From the NCBI GenBank assembly GCA_963663365.2, contig CAXXIH010000004.1:806001-870000 (forward strand): a stretch of 64,000 bases of DNA, read 5' to 3'. Source of the stretch: G963663365 sp963663365. GTDB taxonomy: Bacteria; Hinthialibacterota; Hinthialibacteria; Hinthialibacterales; G963663365. Shown piece by piece: positions 42,021 to 51,283 of the stretch. Position 1 is the first letter of the stretch. Every line of letters starts with the position of its first letter. The position numbers and the translations under genes were made by a program. The notes under the pieces are model-generated. The model was not told where the DNA came from. It did no database searches and worked only from the letters and a program-made list of their open reading frames with translations.

Positions 42021-44477
42021 TCATCCTTTGTCTTGATCGGCGGTCTTTTGATCCCTCAGCCGGCGAAATGCAATTGCAGCCTGCCCAAATGCAATGCCAC
42101 CGTCGTTACAGGGAATCTTCCGATGGACCAATACTTCATATCCTTCCCCTTCGAGCGAAGTAACCAATCCATCGAGCAACAGACGGTTCTGAAAACATCC
42201 GCCGCTTAATGCAACCGGATGTTTTCCCCACCGTTCTGTCAGATAGGAAATGCTCTCACATGCATAGCGTACCAAAGTCTCATGAAATGCCCGTGCAATC
42301 TCATAAGGTGAACGCTGTGCAAGACGGTCATTGACAATATCTGTAATCAGGCTGCCAAGTTCCCATTGCAACACATCCCCGCATCCGCCAAGTGTTATCT
42401 CGTACGGTTGTACGGGGTTACTTCTTTTAGCGGCCTGTTCCAGCCCAATTGCGGCCTCACCTTCATAGCCCGCGTAGTCTGCGATCCCCGCCAGTGAAGC
42501 AACAGCATCAAAAAGCCGTCCCATACTGCAGCACGGCACACTCTGAATTCCCCGCTTTAGAGCCTCGTCAACCATTTGTAAGCGTTCATTGGGAACAACC
42601 TTAAAAAACTTCGCCGATAAAGCCTCATAATCGCTGGAAAATGCCTTTTGAAGCCAGGCCAGCCCGACTCGCCAGGTCTCTTTTACGGCGCGGTCTCCTC
42701 CCACAAGAGGAATGGACTCCAAACATCCCACCCTTTGATACCCCGCCAAATCTCCTAGCAAAGTCTCACCGCCCCAAATAGCGCCGTCATCCCCATATCC
42801 GGTTCCATCCCAGGTCAAACCAAAGGCTGGCTCGTCCCGTCCATGCTCAGCCAAGCACGCCGCAAGATGTGCATGGTGGTGCTGCACCTCAATCCGCACG
42901 ATCTCTTCTGACATTCCGGGTGGCGGCCCGAGCTCTCGTTCAGCCTCATCGGCCAGCCGTTTCGAGACATACCCGGGATGCCGGTCACTCACGATGACAT
43001 TGGGATGAACGGCCAAAAGGGTTGCCAGATCCCGGCGGCTACGCTCTGCATGCTCCTGGCTTACAACCAGTTCCAGGTCCCCCAGATGCTGTGATGGGAC
43101 AGCGATATCGCGTTTGGTCAGACAACAGGTGTTTTTCAAATCCCCCCCGACAGCCAAAATAGAAATGGACCGATCTTCACCGGCCTTGTTGCCTTCTTCT
43201 TTTAATACCTCTGGCAGCCGCAATTCGGTCGGCGCATACCCTCGCGAACGGCGGATGAACTGGGCTTGCCCCCGCCACATCCGCATCACACTGTCATCGC
43301 ATGGCCGGGCAATATCCCGGTCGTGCATCAAAAACACATCGGCAATGCCCTTCAAGCGTTCCAGGGCTTCATCATTCTCAATGCAAAGCGGTTCGTCTGA
43401 GAGATTCCCGCTTGTCATAACTAATGGAATTTCAGCATGTTGACATAAAAGGACATGCAAGGGCGTATAGGGCAGCATAACTCCCATCTCATCCAAACCC
43501 GGTGCCACACCATCAGCCAGCGGCGAATCCTCCCGCTTTTTAAGCAGCACAATCGGCCGCTCCACTCCGGACAGCAAATCCTCTTCTTCTTTGCCAATCT
43601 CCGCCAATTGCCGAATGGCCTCTAAATCCGATGCCATAACTGCCAGCGGGCGCCGGGGACGATGTTTGCGCTCACGCAATAGTCGTACAGATGTCTCCGA
43701 AGTCGCGTCACAGGCCAAATGAAATCCGCCGAGTCCTTTGATAGCTGCAATTTTCCCGTCCCGGAGTAACGCCGCGCAATGCAAAACCGGATCGCTACAT
43801 TCCAGCTCCCGTCCGTCACTGTGGCTTAGCCAAACTCTCGGACCGCAAACCGGGCAGGCAATCGGCTGGGCGTGATAGCGCCGGTCCAATGGATCTTCAT
43901 ATTCCCGGCGGCAATCAGCGCACATCTCAAAACGGGCCATTGTGGTATAGGGACGGTCATAGGGAATGCCACACACAATCGAAAAGCGCGGCCCGCAATT
44001 GGTGCAGTTGATGAATGGGTATCGAAAACGGCGATCCGATGGATCGAGCATCTCTCGTAGACAATCGTCGCAAAACGCGAGGTCCGGGGAAATCGAAGTC
44101 TCGCAAATTGAGTCATTACCCTCGGAACGGTTGCTTTCTAGTATTTGAAAATCGCACGTACTTTCAGGCGCAATTTCTTCTGTGTCAATTCGCTCTACGC
44201 GGGATTGGGGCGGTGAACATTCAATTAATGAAGATACAAATGAATCGACCTGCGTAATATCGCCCTCTATTTCAATTACTACACCTTTTGCATCGTTACA
44301 CACCCAGCCACTCAAATGATGTTGGTGCGCATGCCTATAAACAAAGGGCCGAAATCCGACGCCCTGTACAATCCCGTAAACACGTATTCTTTTTCGAGAA
44401 CACGAAACACCGGATTTGGCAGTGTTTTGGTGCGAATTTGTACCATTATGAGAATATGGTTTTAATCCGTCATTCAT
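42021..44477 (-). CDS. hypF: carbamoyltransferase HypF
   Basis: An 818-residue protein that makes the thiocarbamate used for the cyanide ligands of [NiFe] hydrogenase. Domains in order: acylphosphatase (RVYGIVQGVGFRPFVYRHA), two C-x2-C-x18-C-x2-C zinc fingers (CDDC...CTNC and CADC...CPVC), a YrdC-like domain (AAIKGLGGFHLACDA) and a Kae1-like carbamoyltransferase domain (VQHHHAHLAACLAEHG and ALSGGCFQNRLL). It is complete and heads a hypF-hypC-hypD operon; hypA, hypB, hypE and the hydrogenase itself are not in this window. Confidence 0.97.
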   Translation of the reverse strand: MNDGLKPYSHNGTNSHQNTAKSGVSCSRKRIRVYGIVQGVGFRPFVYRHAHQHHLSGWVCNDAKGVVIEIEGDITQVDSFVSSLIECSPPQSRVERIDTEEIAPESTCDFQILESNRSEGNDSICETSISPDLAFCDDCLREMLDPSDRRFRYPFINCTNCGPRFSIVCGIPYDRPYTTMARFEMCADCRREYEDPLDRRYHAQPIACPVCGPRVWLSHSDGRELECSDPVLHCAALLRDGKIAAIKGLGGFHLACDATSETSVRLLRERKHRPRRPLAVMASDLEAIRQLAEIGKEEEDLLSGVERPIVLLKKREDSPLADGVAPGLDEMGVMLPYTPLHVLLCQHAEIPLVMTSGNLSDEPLCIENDEALERLKGIADVFLMHDRDIARPCDDSVMRMWRGQAQFIRRSRGYAPTELRLPEVLKEEGNKAGEDRSISILAVGGDLKNTCCLTKRDIAVPSQHLGDLELVVSQEHAERSRRDLATLLAVHPNVIVSDRHPGYVSKRLADEAERELGPPPGMSEEIVRIEVQHHHAHLAACLAEHGRDEPAFGLTWDGTGYGDDGAIWGGETLLGDLAGYQRVGCLESIPLVGGDRAVKETWRVGLAWLQKAFSSDYEALSAKFFKVVPNERLQMVDEALKRGIQSVPCCSMGRLFDAVASLAGIADYAGYEGEAAIGLEQAAKRSNPVQPYEITLGGCGDVLQWELGSLITDIVNDRLAQRSPYEIARAFHETLVRYACESISYLTERWGKHPVALSGGCFQNRLLLDGLVTSLEGEGYEVLVHRKIPCNDGGIAFGQAAIAFRRLRDQKTADQDKG

Positions 44478-44611
44478 GACATGAGCAATAATATACTCCG
44501 ACAGCTTTGTCGAAAACAGTTCATTTAATAGTCGCCATTAAGCTCTGTGCATACCATGCAACTCACAAAATTTCAGTACGTTATTGCAAATTCCATCAAA
44601 AATTCGTCGCT

Positions 44612-44627
44612 TGGCATAATCGCTGCT
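44612..44627 (+). promoter_or_regulatory. putative sigma54 promoter for the sensor/regulator operon
   Basis: TTGGCATAATCGCTGCT has the GG-N10-GC spacing of -24/-12 promoters and differs from TGGCAY-N5-TTGCW at one core base. It lies 85 bases upstream of the small gene that heads the operon containing an NtrC-type activator. Seen by eye only. Confidence 0.4.
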
Positions 44628-44647
44628 CAACAGCTCATCCATCATAA

Positions 44648-44663
44648 CGCAGCATTTTGGCCA
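44648..44663 (-). promoter_or_regulatory. putative sigma54-like promoter facing hypF
   Basis: On the minus strand TGGCCAAAATGCTGCG also has GG-N10-GC, with a poorer match (CCA for CAC, CTGCG for TTGCW). It would direct transcription toward hypF, 170 bases away, from the same intergenic region as the opposite-facing site. Confidence 0.28.
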
Positions 44664-44711
44664 TAGTTTGGATTACTTATTGATTTTTGGTTTGGGAAGC
44701 AGGCAGGGAAA

Positions 44712-45134
44712 GTGGCGAGTCATAGCATTTATTTATTGAATGAATCACATTTAGCGGAAATTATTGAAGACCTTGCGCATCAAGTATGTAAAGTCGCGGC
44801 CCGGCACCTGGAACGTGCGGGGCTTGATCCGGAACTGGCCAGTTCCATGCGGCAGTCGGCTCAATCTACGATTGGCAGCCGCATGTCGGAACTGCGTCTG
44901 AATAACAAACTGGGTGCAACCGGCATTTCCGCTGAGGCCTCATCCTCCGGCAGTTTGGGTGGCAAACACCTCAATATAGATGATGAGCTGGATCGTCTTA
45001 CCAATCAGCTGTTGGAGCCGATGAACCGCCTAATCGAAGCCGCTGCCGTGCGCCAAAGGCTGTGGTTATCTACCCGCTCGGCCTTAAAGCAGGGCCTTGT
45101 GCCTCCAAGTTCTATCCTTCCAATCCACGAATAA
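44712..45134 (+). CDS. small conserved hypothetical protein heading the sensor-regulator operon
   Basis: A 140-residue helical, charged protein without membrane segments, starting at a GTG after AGGGAAA. The middle is Ser/Gly-rich (SAEASSSGSLGG) and the last 50 residues form a helix (DDELDRLTNQLLEPMNRLIEAA). Not recognised. It lies 124 bases before the globin-coupled kinase on the same strand and may be co-transcribed; it could be a partner of the kinase, but nothing in the sequence proves this. Confidence 0.6.
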   Translation: MASHSIYLLNESHLAEIIEDLAHQVCKVAARHLERAGLDPELASSMRQSAQSTIGSRMSELRLNNKLGATGISAEASSSGSLGGKHLNIDDELDRLTNQLLEPMNRLIEAAAVRQRLWLSTRSALKQGLVPPSSILPIHE

Positions 45135-45258
45135 CCGTAAGGTTTGCCTGATTCGTCATCTATCCAGTCAGAACTGGCAACTGGCTTAATTTGTGTCAAA
45201 ATTTGCAAACTCGGTACTGTGAGATAGGATTTACCTTGAGATTAAGGAGATCCATGCC

Positions 45259-46923
45259 GTGTCAAGTACCGTTGGTTCATACGGTGAAGTATGGGGGGGT
45301 GGGGATGCGAAACGACGCCGCCGCTACGAATCGGAAAGCCGCGCCGATATCATTAGCGAGTGGGATGGTCGTAAGGAAACGGTGCGTTTCACCGACAAGG
45401 ACGCCTCCCTGCTGCATGCTTTGCGTCCATTGGCGGAAGAATCAGCCGATGAACTGGTAGAACTTTTTTACGATCACATCACGACTTGCAGTTCCACACG
45501 CCGTTTTCTGACCGATCCAAACCTTGTACCTCGCCTAAAACTCCTGCAACGCGGTTATCTGCTCGAACTTTTCAGCGGTGAATACGGCAAACAATATGTC
45601 GAACGAAGGTCGCAAATCGGACGGGCGCATGAACGTATGGGATTGGCCCCTCATTGGTATATCTGCGTTTACGGGCTCTATTTCGAGACATTGATTCCTT
45701 TCATCAGCCAAAAGATGGGAACCGATGCAGGACCTTCCATCTCGGCCCTAACCAAGATCGCTTTGCTCGATATCAGCATCGCCACATCCGTCTATTTCGA
45801 AAGCTATACGCGGGAAATTCAGTCTTTTAACCGTCGGCTGCTGAAACGCTTGGATCGTGATGAAAATTTATTGGAAACCATCTCCGATACGAGCATTGAC
45901 GCAATTTTGTCCTTAAATGTCTCGGGACATATTCAATATTGGAACGGCGCCGCACAACGAATACTCGGATTGGCCGGTGATGAACTGGAAGGCCGTTCGT
46001 TTGTTGAACTTTTGCGCCCCCGTTGCCAGCAGGTGTTGCCCGAGCGGCTTCGCCCTGTTGAAACCATAGAACTCAATTACGAGCACCCTCAAGCCGGTAT
46101 GAAGACTTTTCTCATGTCGGTGGCCTCCTTGCGCGATGACCGCCATGAAGATGTCCGCACAACCATAATCTTGCGCGATATCACCGAAAAACGCCGCTTG
46201 CAGGAGCGGGTGACCGTTATGGAAAAAATATCCGCCATGGCCCGTGTTTCAGGCGCAATCGCTCATGAAATACGCACCCCCTTAGGCGCTTTGCTCTTAC
46301 AGGCGGATCTCCTCGGAGAACATCTCGAACAAACAGAACAAGATGACGCCTGGAGAATCACCGCGCGGGAACTTACCCATGATCTGGCGGTGGAAGTCGA
46401 CAGGCTGAACAATATCGTTTCCGACTACCTATCCATGTTGCGCGTCTCTCGAATGACACCGGAAGATACAGATGTATTTGAATATTTGAGCCGTGTTGAA
46501 AAAGAACTACGCCGCAGGTTGGATAATTGGCACGCCAAAATGGAATTCCGTGTCGAGGACAATCTGCCCCGGGTACGGCTCGATCAAAACCAATTCCGTA
46601 GAGTTTTCCTGAACCTGTTTACCAATGCTCTCGAGGCAACCCATGGTCAGGGAAATCTAATTTTCGGAGCCCGGTTGCGGGATGATAACGTTCAATTTTA
46701 TTTTGAAGATGATGGACCGGGCATCCCCTCCCAACAACGCGAACAGGTTCTTGAACCTTTTTATACAACGAAATCCGAAGGTACCGGATTGGGATTGTAT
46801 CTTGTTCAAGAAATCGTTAACGCGCACGGAGGAAAATTATTACTTGAAGACACGGAGCCGACCGGCACCCGCGTCATTGTGAATATGCCGGTTTGTGACA
46901 CCGTGCAAACTGCAAAATCATAG
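45259..46923 (+). CDS. globin-coupled sensor histidine kinase with PAS domain
   Basis: Residues 40-190 form a sensor globin: TDKDASLLHALRPL, then FLTDPNLVPRLKLLQRGYL, and QIGRAHERMGLAPHWYICVY, where His124 fits the proximal haem ligand of HemAT-type globins. A PAS domain (ILSLNVSGHIQYWNGAAQ) spans 205-310, followed by HisKA with phospho-acceptor His336 (GAIAHEIRTPLG) and an HATPase with NLFTNALEA and GTGLGLYLVQ. It is cytoplasmic, so it senses a diffusible gas such as O2, NO or CO. The GTG start lies eight bases after AAGGAGA. It is followed by an NtrC-type regulator, its likely partner. Confidence 0.9.
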   Translation: MSSTVGSYGEVWGGGDAKRRRRYESESRADIISEWDGRKETVRFTDKDASLLHALRPLAEESADELVELFYDHITTCSSTRRFLTDPNLVPRLKLLQRGYLLELFSGEYGKQYVERRSQIGRAHERMGLAPHWYICVYGLYFETLIPFISQKMGTDAGPSISALTKIALLDISIATSVYFESYTREIQSFNRRLLKRLDRDENLLETISDTSIDAILSLNVSGHIQYWNGAAQRILGLAGDELEGRSFVELLRPRCQQVLPERLRPVETIELNYEHPQAGMKTFLMSVASLRDDRHEDVRTTIILRDITEKRRLQERVTVMEKISAMARVSGAIAHEIRTPLGALLLQADLLGEHLEQTEQDDAWRITARELTHDLAVEVDRLNNIVSDYLSMLRVSRMTPEDTDVFEYLSRVEKELRRRLDNWHAKMEFRVEDNLPRVRLDQNQFRRVFLNLFTNALEATHGQGNLIFGARLRDDNVQFYFEDDGPGIPSQQREQVLEPFYTTKSEGTGLGLYLVQEIVNAHGGKLLLEDTEPTGTRVIVNMPVCDTVQTAKS

Positions 46924-46967
46924 CGGCTGATTGTTGTTGTAAATTTTAATATTGCGAGTGGGACAAA

Positions 46968-48344
46968 ATGGATACACAAATGCATCACATACTGATCGTT
47001 GATGACGATCTCAGTATGGTCCGGACATTGGAACGCGCACTTCAATCGGAAAAAGTGCGCTGCACGGGAACCAGTTCCGGGGCGGAGGCTCTGACTTTGG
47101 CCCGGGAGGGTTCTTTCGACCTTTTAATTACGGACTTGGTGATGCCGGAAGTCGATGGACTCGCGGTAACTCGCGGCGTTCACAATATCGATCCCACTGT
47201 TCCTATTATCGTTTTAACCGGCCATGGTTCCATCGACACCGCCGTTGAGGCTATGCGCGCCGGAGCGCGTGATTACCTCCTCAAACCGGTCCGGCTTCCC
47301 GAACTGCGCATGACCGTGAATCGCGCTTTGGATTCGCGGGAAATGGTTGTCGAAAACAAGGCCCTCCGCGAACAACTGGCGCTATATACCGCCAAAAACA
47401 TGATCGTGGGCAAAACGCCTCGGATGCGCCAACTCCTGACCACCATGGAACAAGTCGCCCCGAGTACCGCCACGGTTTTGATTACTGGAGAAACGGGAAC
47501 CGGCAAAGAATTGGTCGCGGATACGATTCACGCCATGAGTCCCCGGGCGGCGGGACCGTTGATGAAAGTCAACTGCGGCGCGCTTCCCGAAAGTCTGATT
47601 GAGTCCGAATTATTCGGGCACGTTAAAGGATCCTTTACCGGCGCGATTCGTGATCATGCCGGAAGGTTTGAGGTTGCCAACGCCGGGACCATTTTTCTCG
47701 ATGAAATCGGCGAAATGAGCCCGGCCGCTCAGGTACGTCTATTACGTGTCTTGCAGGAAGGCATCTTTGAACGCGTTGGAGGGACCAAACCGATCCATGT
47801 CGACGTAAGGGTGATCGCCGCAACTAACCGCGACCTGATGGAAACGGTCAAAGACGCAAAATTCCGAGAGGATTTATACTACCGCATCAATGTCATTCAT
47901 TTAGACCTCCCGCCCCTGCGTGAGCGGCGTGAAGATGTCGTGCTTTTGGCGGACCATTTCATGCGCCGTTATGCCGAACGGAATAAAAAGGATATCCGCG
48001 GTATTGGAGAAGAAGCGCTGGAACGCTTGCAGGCCTACAATTGGCCTGGAAACATCCGGGAACTGGAAAATGCCATTGAACATGGCGTCGTGCTCTCAAA
48101 AGGAGACCGGATAACGGTGGCTGATCTGCCTCTTTCTTTAAATGCCGAAAAATTAAAAGAGCCGCGCGGTGAAATTACCATTCCATTTGGATCTTCATTG
48201 GATCAGGCCGAAGGCATCGTAATTCGCAGGTCTTTGGAAATGGTAGGCGGTGACAAAGAGGCCGCAGCAACCATTCTAGGGTGCAGTGAACGGACACTTT
48301 ATCGCAAACTCCGCGAACACAACATCACCACCCGTCAGTTTTAA
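46968..48344 (+). CDS. NtrC-family sigma54-dependent response regulator
   Basis: A 458-residue three-domain activator. The receiver domain has VDDD near the start, phospho-acceptor Asp56 (LLITDLVMPEVDG) and the conserved Lys in LLKPV. The AAA+ domain has GETGTGKE (Walker A), the sigma54-contact loop GSFTGA (221-226) and FLDEIGEM (Walker B). The C-terminal Fis-type helix-turn-helix reads AAATILGCSERTLYRKLREH. It is 45 bases after the globin kinase and should be phosphorylated by it. The GAFTGA loop has Ser for Ala, a common variant. Confidence 0.95.
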   Translation: MDTQMHHILIVDDDLSMVRTLERALQSEKVRCTGTSSGAEALTLAREGSFDLLITDLVMPEVDGLAVTRGVHNIDPTVPIIVLTGHGSIDTAVEAMRAGARDYLLKPVRLPELRMTVNRALDSREMVVENKALREQLALYTAKNMIVGKTPRMRQLLTTMEQVAPSTATVLITGETGTGKELVADTIHAMSPRAAGPLMKVNCGALPESLIESELFGHVKGSFTGAIRDHAGRFEVANAGTIFLDEIGEMSPAAQVRLLRVLQEGIFERVGGTKPIHVDVRVIAATNRDLMETVKDAKFREDLYYRINVIHLDLPPLRERREDVVLLADHFMRRYAERNKKDIRGIGEEALERLQAYNWPGNIRELENAIEHGVVLSKGDRITVADLPLSLNAEKLKEPRGEITIPFGSSLDQAEGIVIRRSLEMVGGDKEAAATILGCSERTLYRKLREHNITTRQF

Positions 48345-49062
48345 TCAAACTCAGACAAAAACAAAAAAGTCGTTTCAAAACACCGGCTTATAATTGGTTA
48401 GGGGAGCGACTGTCTTAAAAATCAAGAGCAACATCTCCACGAGCCAAATCGACTATCAACAAACCGCCCCGCAGGGTGCTGACCAACCAAATCTCTCGCA
48501 CACTGCTCTGAAATCGTGAGTCCGGCCACGGGCGGGAGGGCGAAGCTCCTGCTGAGCCGCTTGTATGCTATACATACACATGTATCGCTTCATCCTCCAG
48601 ATATCTCCAACCGGGTGGCCCAGACAACTCGCTTGTCTGGGTGCGCTAGCACAAGAGGCCGTAACAAATGTCGCTTATTGCAAAATCTTCCCCGCCATCC
48701 ACCAACTCCATCAAACACCCACACCAAGCGCTGAAAGTGCGAGGCAAATCTACTTTCCCCTCTTCACTTTCTACTATCTCGCCGCCAACAGCGCCTTGCA
48801 GGGTGTGGGCCAACTACATCCCTCAACCACACTCCGAAATCGTAGGTCCCGCCTCGGCGGGATTCTGCCCGGTCACAGGCGGGATCGAATCTCCCGATGA
48901 GCCGCTGTTTTTCGGAAAGATGTTTTGAAACCACTTCAAACCGATTTTGTGGTAATTTGACACGGCACATCGTTCCAAACGAAATAGAGTGTACGGCGCT
49001 GGATAAACCCGCTCTTTGAATTTCCTTTTCATCTCCTCTCCCCCTAAACTTCTCAGATCAGA
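48345..49062. other. 718-base repeat-filled gap
   Basis: After the regulator gene this gap is almost entirely the repeat cluster described for 48367-48936. The last 120 bases hold the leader of the FG-GAP gene; no promoter is clear. Confidence 0.5.
48367..48936 (+). repeat. repeat cluster bounded by inverted repeats
   Basis: Ends are AAGTCGTTTCAAAAC (48367-48381) and GTTTTGAAACCACTT (48922-48936), inverted copies with one mismatch. Inside: CGCCCCGCAGGGTGCTGAC, a GAAATCGTGAGTCC module, a GGGAGGGCGAAGCTCC module, a CCCAGACAA/TTGTCTGGG hairpin (48619-48641), a GCGCT-GAA-AGTGC hairpin (48728-48740), a pyrimidine tract and a GTCCCGCC/GGCGGGAT module. The same boundary sequence encloses a shorter unit at 63139-63269. 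Confidence 0.7.
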
Positions 49063-50607
49063 TTGCCGGTTGAAGGATGGATATCGATATTGCGGCTATC
49101 AGTTGCTTTTCTTCTAGTTTGTACGACTTTTTTGGCTGCCCATGCCCAAGATGAGGACGCCTATTTTAATCATAACCGCATCACCCGCGTCCCTTCTTCT
49201 CAGCCGGGAAGTGAGGCGTATTTTGGTGTAGGTGTTTGCGCGGTTGATATCGACCGCAACAATCGGCTCGATTTAGCTGTCGGCGCGTGGTATGAAACAT
49301 ACCCTTACGATGAAAACGGTGAAATCCGCGCGATTATTAAGGGCGGTATTCTTCGCTTTTTTTCGATTCCCGACCTCGATGAAATTACCCGCACAACCAA
49401 TCCGGACCGGCCCGAAAATTACGATTATTTCGGTTATGCCCTGGCCTGGGGTGATATCAACAGTGACGGCCAAAACGATTTGGTCGTCGGCGAACCGGGC
49501 CGAAAAGTAGGCAGCGGCGGCTTTGTGGGCAGGGTTCTGGTTTATACCGGCAATTCATTTGAAAACGTATTTGGAATTCTGCATCCTTCGCCTTCGCGTT
49601 CGGATCTTTTTGGCTATTCAGTAGCCATCGCCGATATCGACGCCACACCCGGCAACGAAATTATTGTCGGAGTTCCGTTCCACAACCGGACGGATGCAGG
49701 GGCGGAAGGGCAGGTTGTGGTTTATAAGGGAGATGACGGTTCCCCTCTCCTTTATATCGAACCGGACACGCCGGTGGCCAATGGACACTTTGGTAGCGCA
49801 TTAGCGTGCGGGGATTTTGACGGCGACGGAGTTATTGATCTGGCTGTCGGTTCGGATGGCGCAAACGATTCAATCGGCACGGTCTACCTATTCAAAGGAC
49901 CTGGATATACATCGGCATCCTTGGTGCCACCTACTGATCCTGTTCCGCTATTGGGTTATGGACGTAGCCTTGCCGCCGGAGACCTGGATGGTGATGGAAT
50001 CCAAGATTTGGCCGTAGGCCGCCCTGGTGCCACTCCCACCGGTGGCGGCGGTTCTGTCGGATTGCTTTTCGGACCTAATTTCGCCCGAAGGCAGCGTATC
50101 AATCCTCCGGACGATGACTCTCTGGGATTTGGCAATAGCGTTGAAATTGCCGATTTAGATCGAGATGACCGCATGGATCTGATTGTCGGAGCCATGGCAA
50201 CCACATCGCCAAATCTCGTCACGAAAGCCGGCGAAATCGTTATCTATTCCACCGCTCTGCATCTCGAGGGCATCCATGCCCTGCCCGGTGATGTCGATGG
50301 CGATGAGGACCACGACCCCAATGACCTCTTTCATTTCGGAGATTTATGGGGCCAAACAGGCGAAAACGGCGCGGATCAAAATGGCGATGGCATTGTCGAT
50401 GCCGATGATGCGGATGACCTGGTCGTGGCAATCGGCGCCTCCGATTCGGATCTGACCGGGGATGGAAATGTCAATTACCACGATCTCTTTCTCTTTTCAG
50501 AAGCATGGCAACGCCCCCGCGGAGAGGTTCCCGGTACGGATATGGACCGTAATGGCCTGGTTGAAGCCGCTGATTTACGCTTATTTCTTCAATTTTCACC
50601 TCGATAG
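49063..50607 (+). CDS. exported FG-GAP (integrin-like) protein with dockerin-like tail
   Basis: After a signal peptide (SVAFLLVCTTFLAAHA) the protein has about six FG-GAP blades, for example GVGVCAVDIDRNNRLDLAVG, GYALAWGDINSDGQNDLVVG, GYSVAIADIDATPGNEIIVG, GSALACGDFDGDGVIDLAVG and GRSLAAGDLDGDGIQDLAVG. They should close into an integrin-alpha-type propeller that binds calcium. The last 90 residues carry EF-hand-like loops in pairs (DQNGDGIVDADD, DLTGDGNVNYHD, DMDRNGLVEAAD) like a dockerin. It is likely a surface protein. The start is uncertain: TTG at 49063 lacks a ribosome site and a TTG at 49090 follows AAGGA at 12 bases. Confidence 0.83.
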   Translation: MPVEGWISILRLSVAFLLVCTTFLAAHAQDEDAYFNHNRITRVPSSQPGSEAYFGVGVCAVDIDRNNRLDLAVGAWYETYPYDENGEIRAIIKGGILRFFSIPDLDEITRTTNPDRPENYDYFGYALAWGDINSDGQNDLVVGEPGRKVGSGGFVGRVLVYTGNSFENVFGILHPSPSRSDLFGYSVAIADIDATPGNEIIVGVPFHNRTDAGAEGQVVVYKGDDGSPLLYIEPDTPVANGHFGSALACGDFDGDGVIDLAVGSDGANDSIGTVYLFKGPGYTSASLVPPTDPVPLLGYGRSLAAGDLDGDGIQDLAVGRPGATPTGGGGSVGLLFGPNFARRQRINPPDDDSLGFGNSVEIADLDRDDRMDLIVGAMATTSPNLVTKAGEIVIYSTALHLEGIHALPGDVDGDEDHDPNDLFHFGDLWGQTGENGADQNGDGIVDADDADDLVVAIGASDSDLTGDGNVNYHDLFLFSEAWQRPRGEVPGTDMDRNGLVEAADLRLFLQFSPR

Positions 50608-50723
50608 CCCTCATCGCTGGACACCCGGGTATGGCATCCATACACTTAATAAAGGATGGCCTCATGGGAATTGGATGAATTTTAGGCCATTGTAGAAATA
50701 TTATTTTTTGTCGGGATAATACG

Positions 50724-51110
50724 ATGACTCGTTACGCACAATTAACTATCGGGATAATTTGCCTCGCACTACTCGCTACCGCCTTTAGTGGATGCGGTAC
50801 ATCACGTGGAAGAGGTGGCATACCGGGAGTAAGCGCTGTTACCAATAGCGTTTCCGGCATGACCCGATCCGTGACCAATACGGGCAAACGTCTATTTTCA
50901 TCGGCAAAGAATAAAGGCTCCGCTGTCTCAAAAGACGTCTCCAAATACACAACGAAAATGCCGGGAACTCGTTCGCAGGTTTTAACGGAGCGGGAACAAC
51001 GGGCTATTGCCAACTATCGAAGCGAACAAGCGTACCGCAACTATATGAAACAATATAACGTTTCCGAACATGGGCTGCCTAAGAACGCGCGTGTTTACAC
51101 AAGCAAATAG
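50724..51110 (+). CDS. small lipoprotein
   Basis: 128 residues with a lipoprotein signal ending in the lipobox AFSGC (Cys about 24), then a Ser/Thr/Lys/Gly-rich, basic and probably disordered body (SVTNTGKRLFSSAKNKGSA) and a helical tail (RSEQAYRNYMKQYN). Not recognised as a known family. Short basic lipoproteins of this kind often sit in the outer membrane and contact peptidoglycan. Single gene. Confidence 0.65.
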   Translation: MTRYAQLTIGIICLALLATAFSGCGTSRGRGGIPGVSAVTNSVSGMTRSVTNTGKRLFSSAKNKGSAVSKDVSKYTTKMPGTRSQVLTEREQRAIANYRSEQAYRNYMKQYNVSEHGLPKNARVYTSK

Positions 51111-51283
51111 TACTCATTTAAGTCTTTTCACTTCTCTGAATCCTTATGAAATTGCACTAATTGACTCTGAGCAAATCAATTGAGCTCCGGGTATTCGCAT
51201 GATCTGTCTTATGCGGCTTATACTTGCTTTGCTTGGACATCGATAGCCTTGCCCGGATTATGATATCAAGGAGCCGACTTTAA

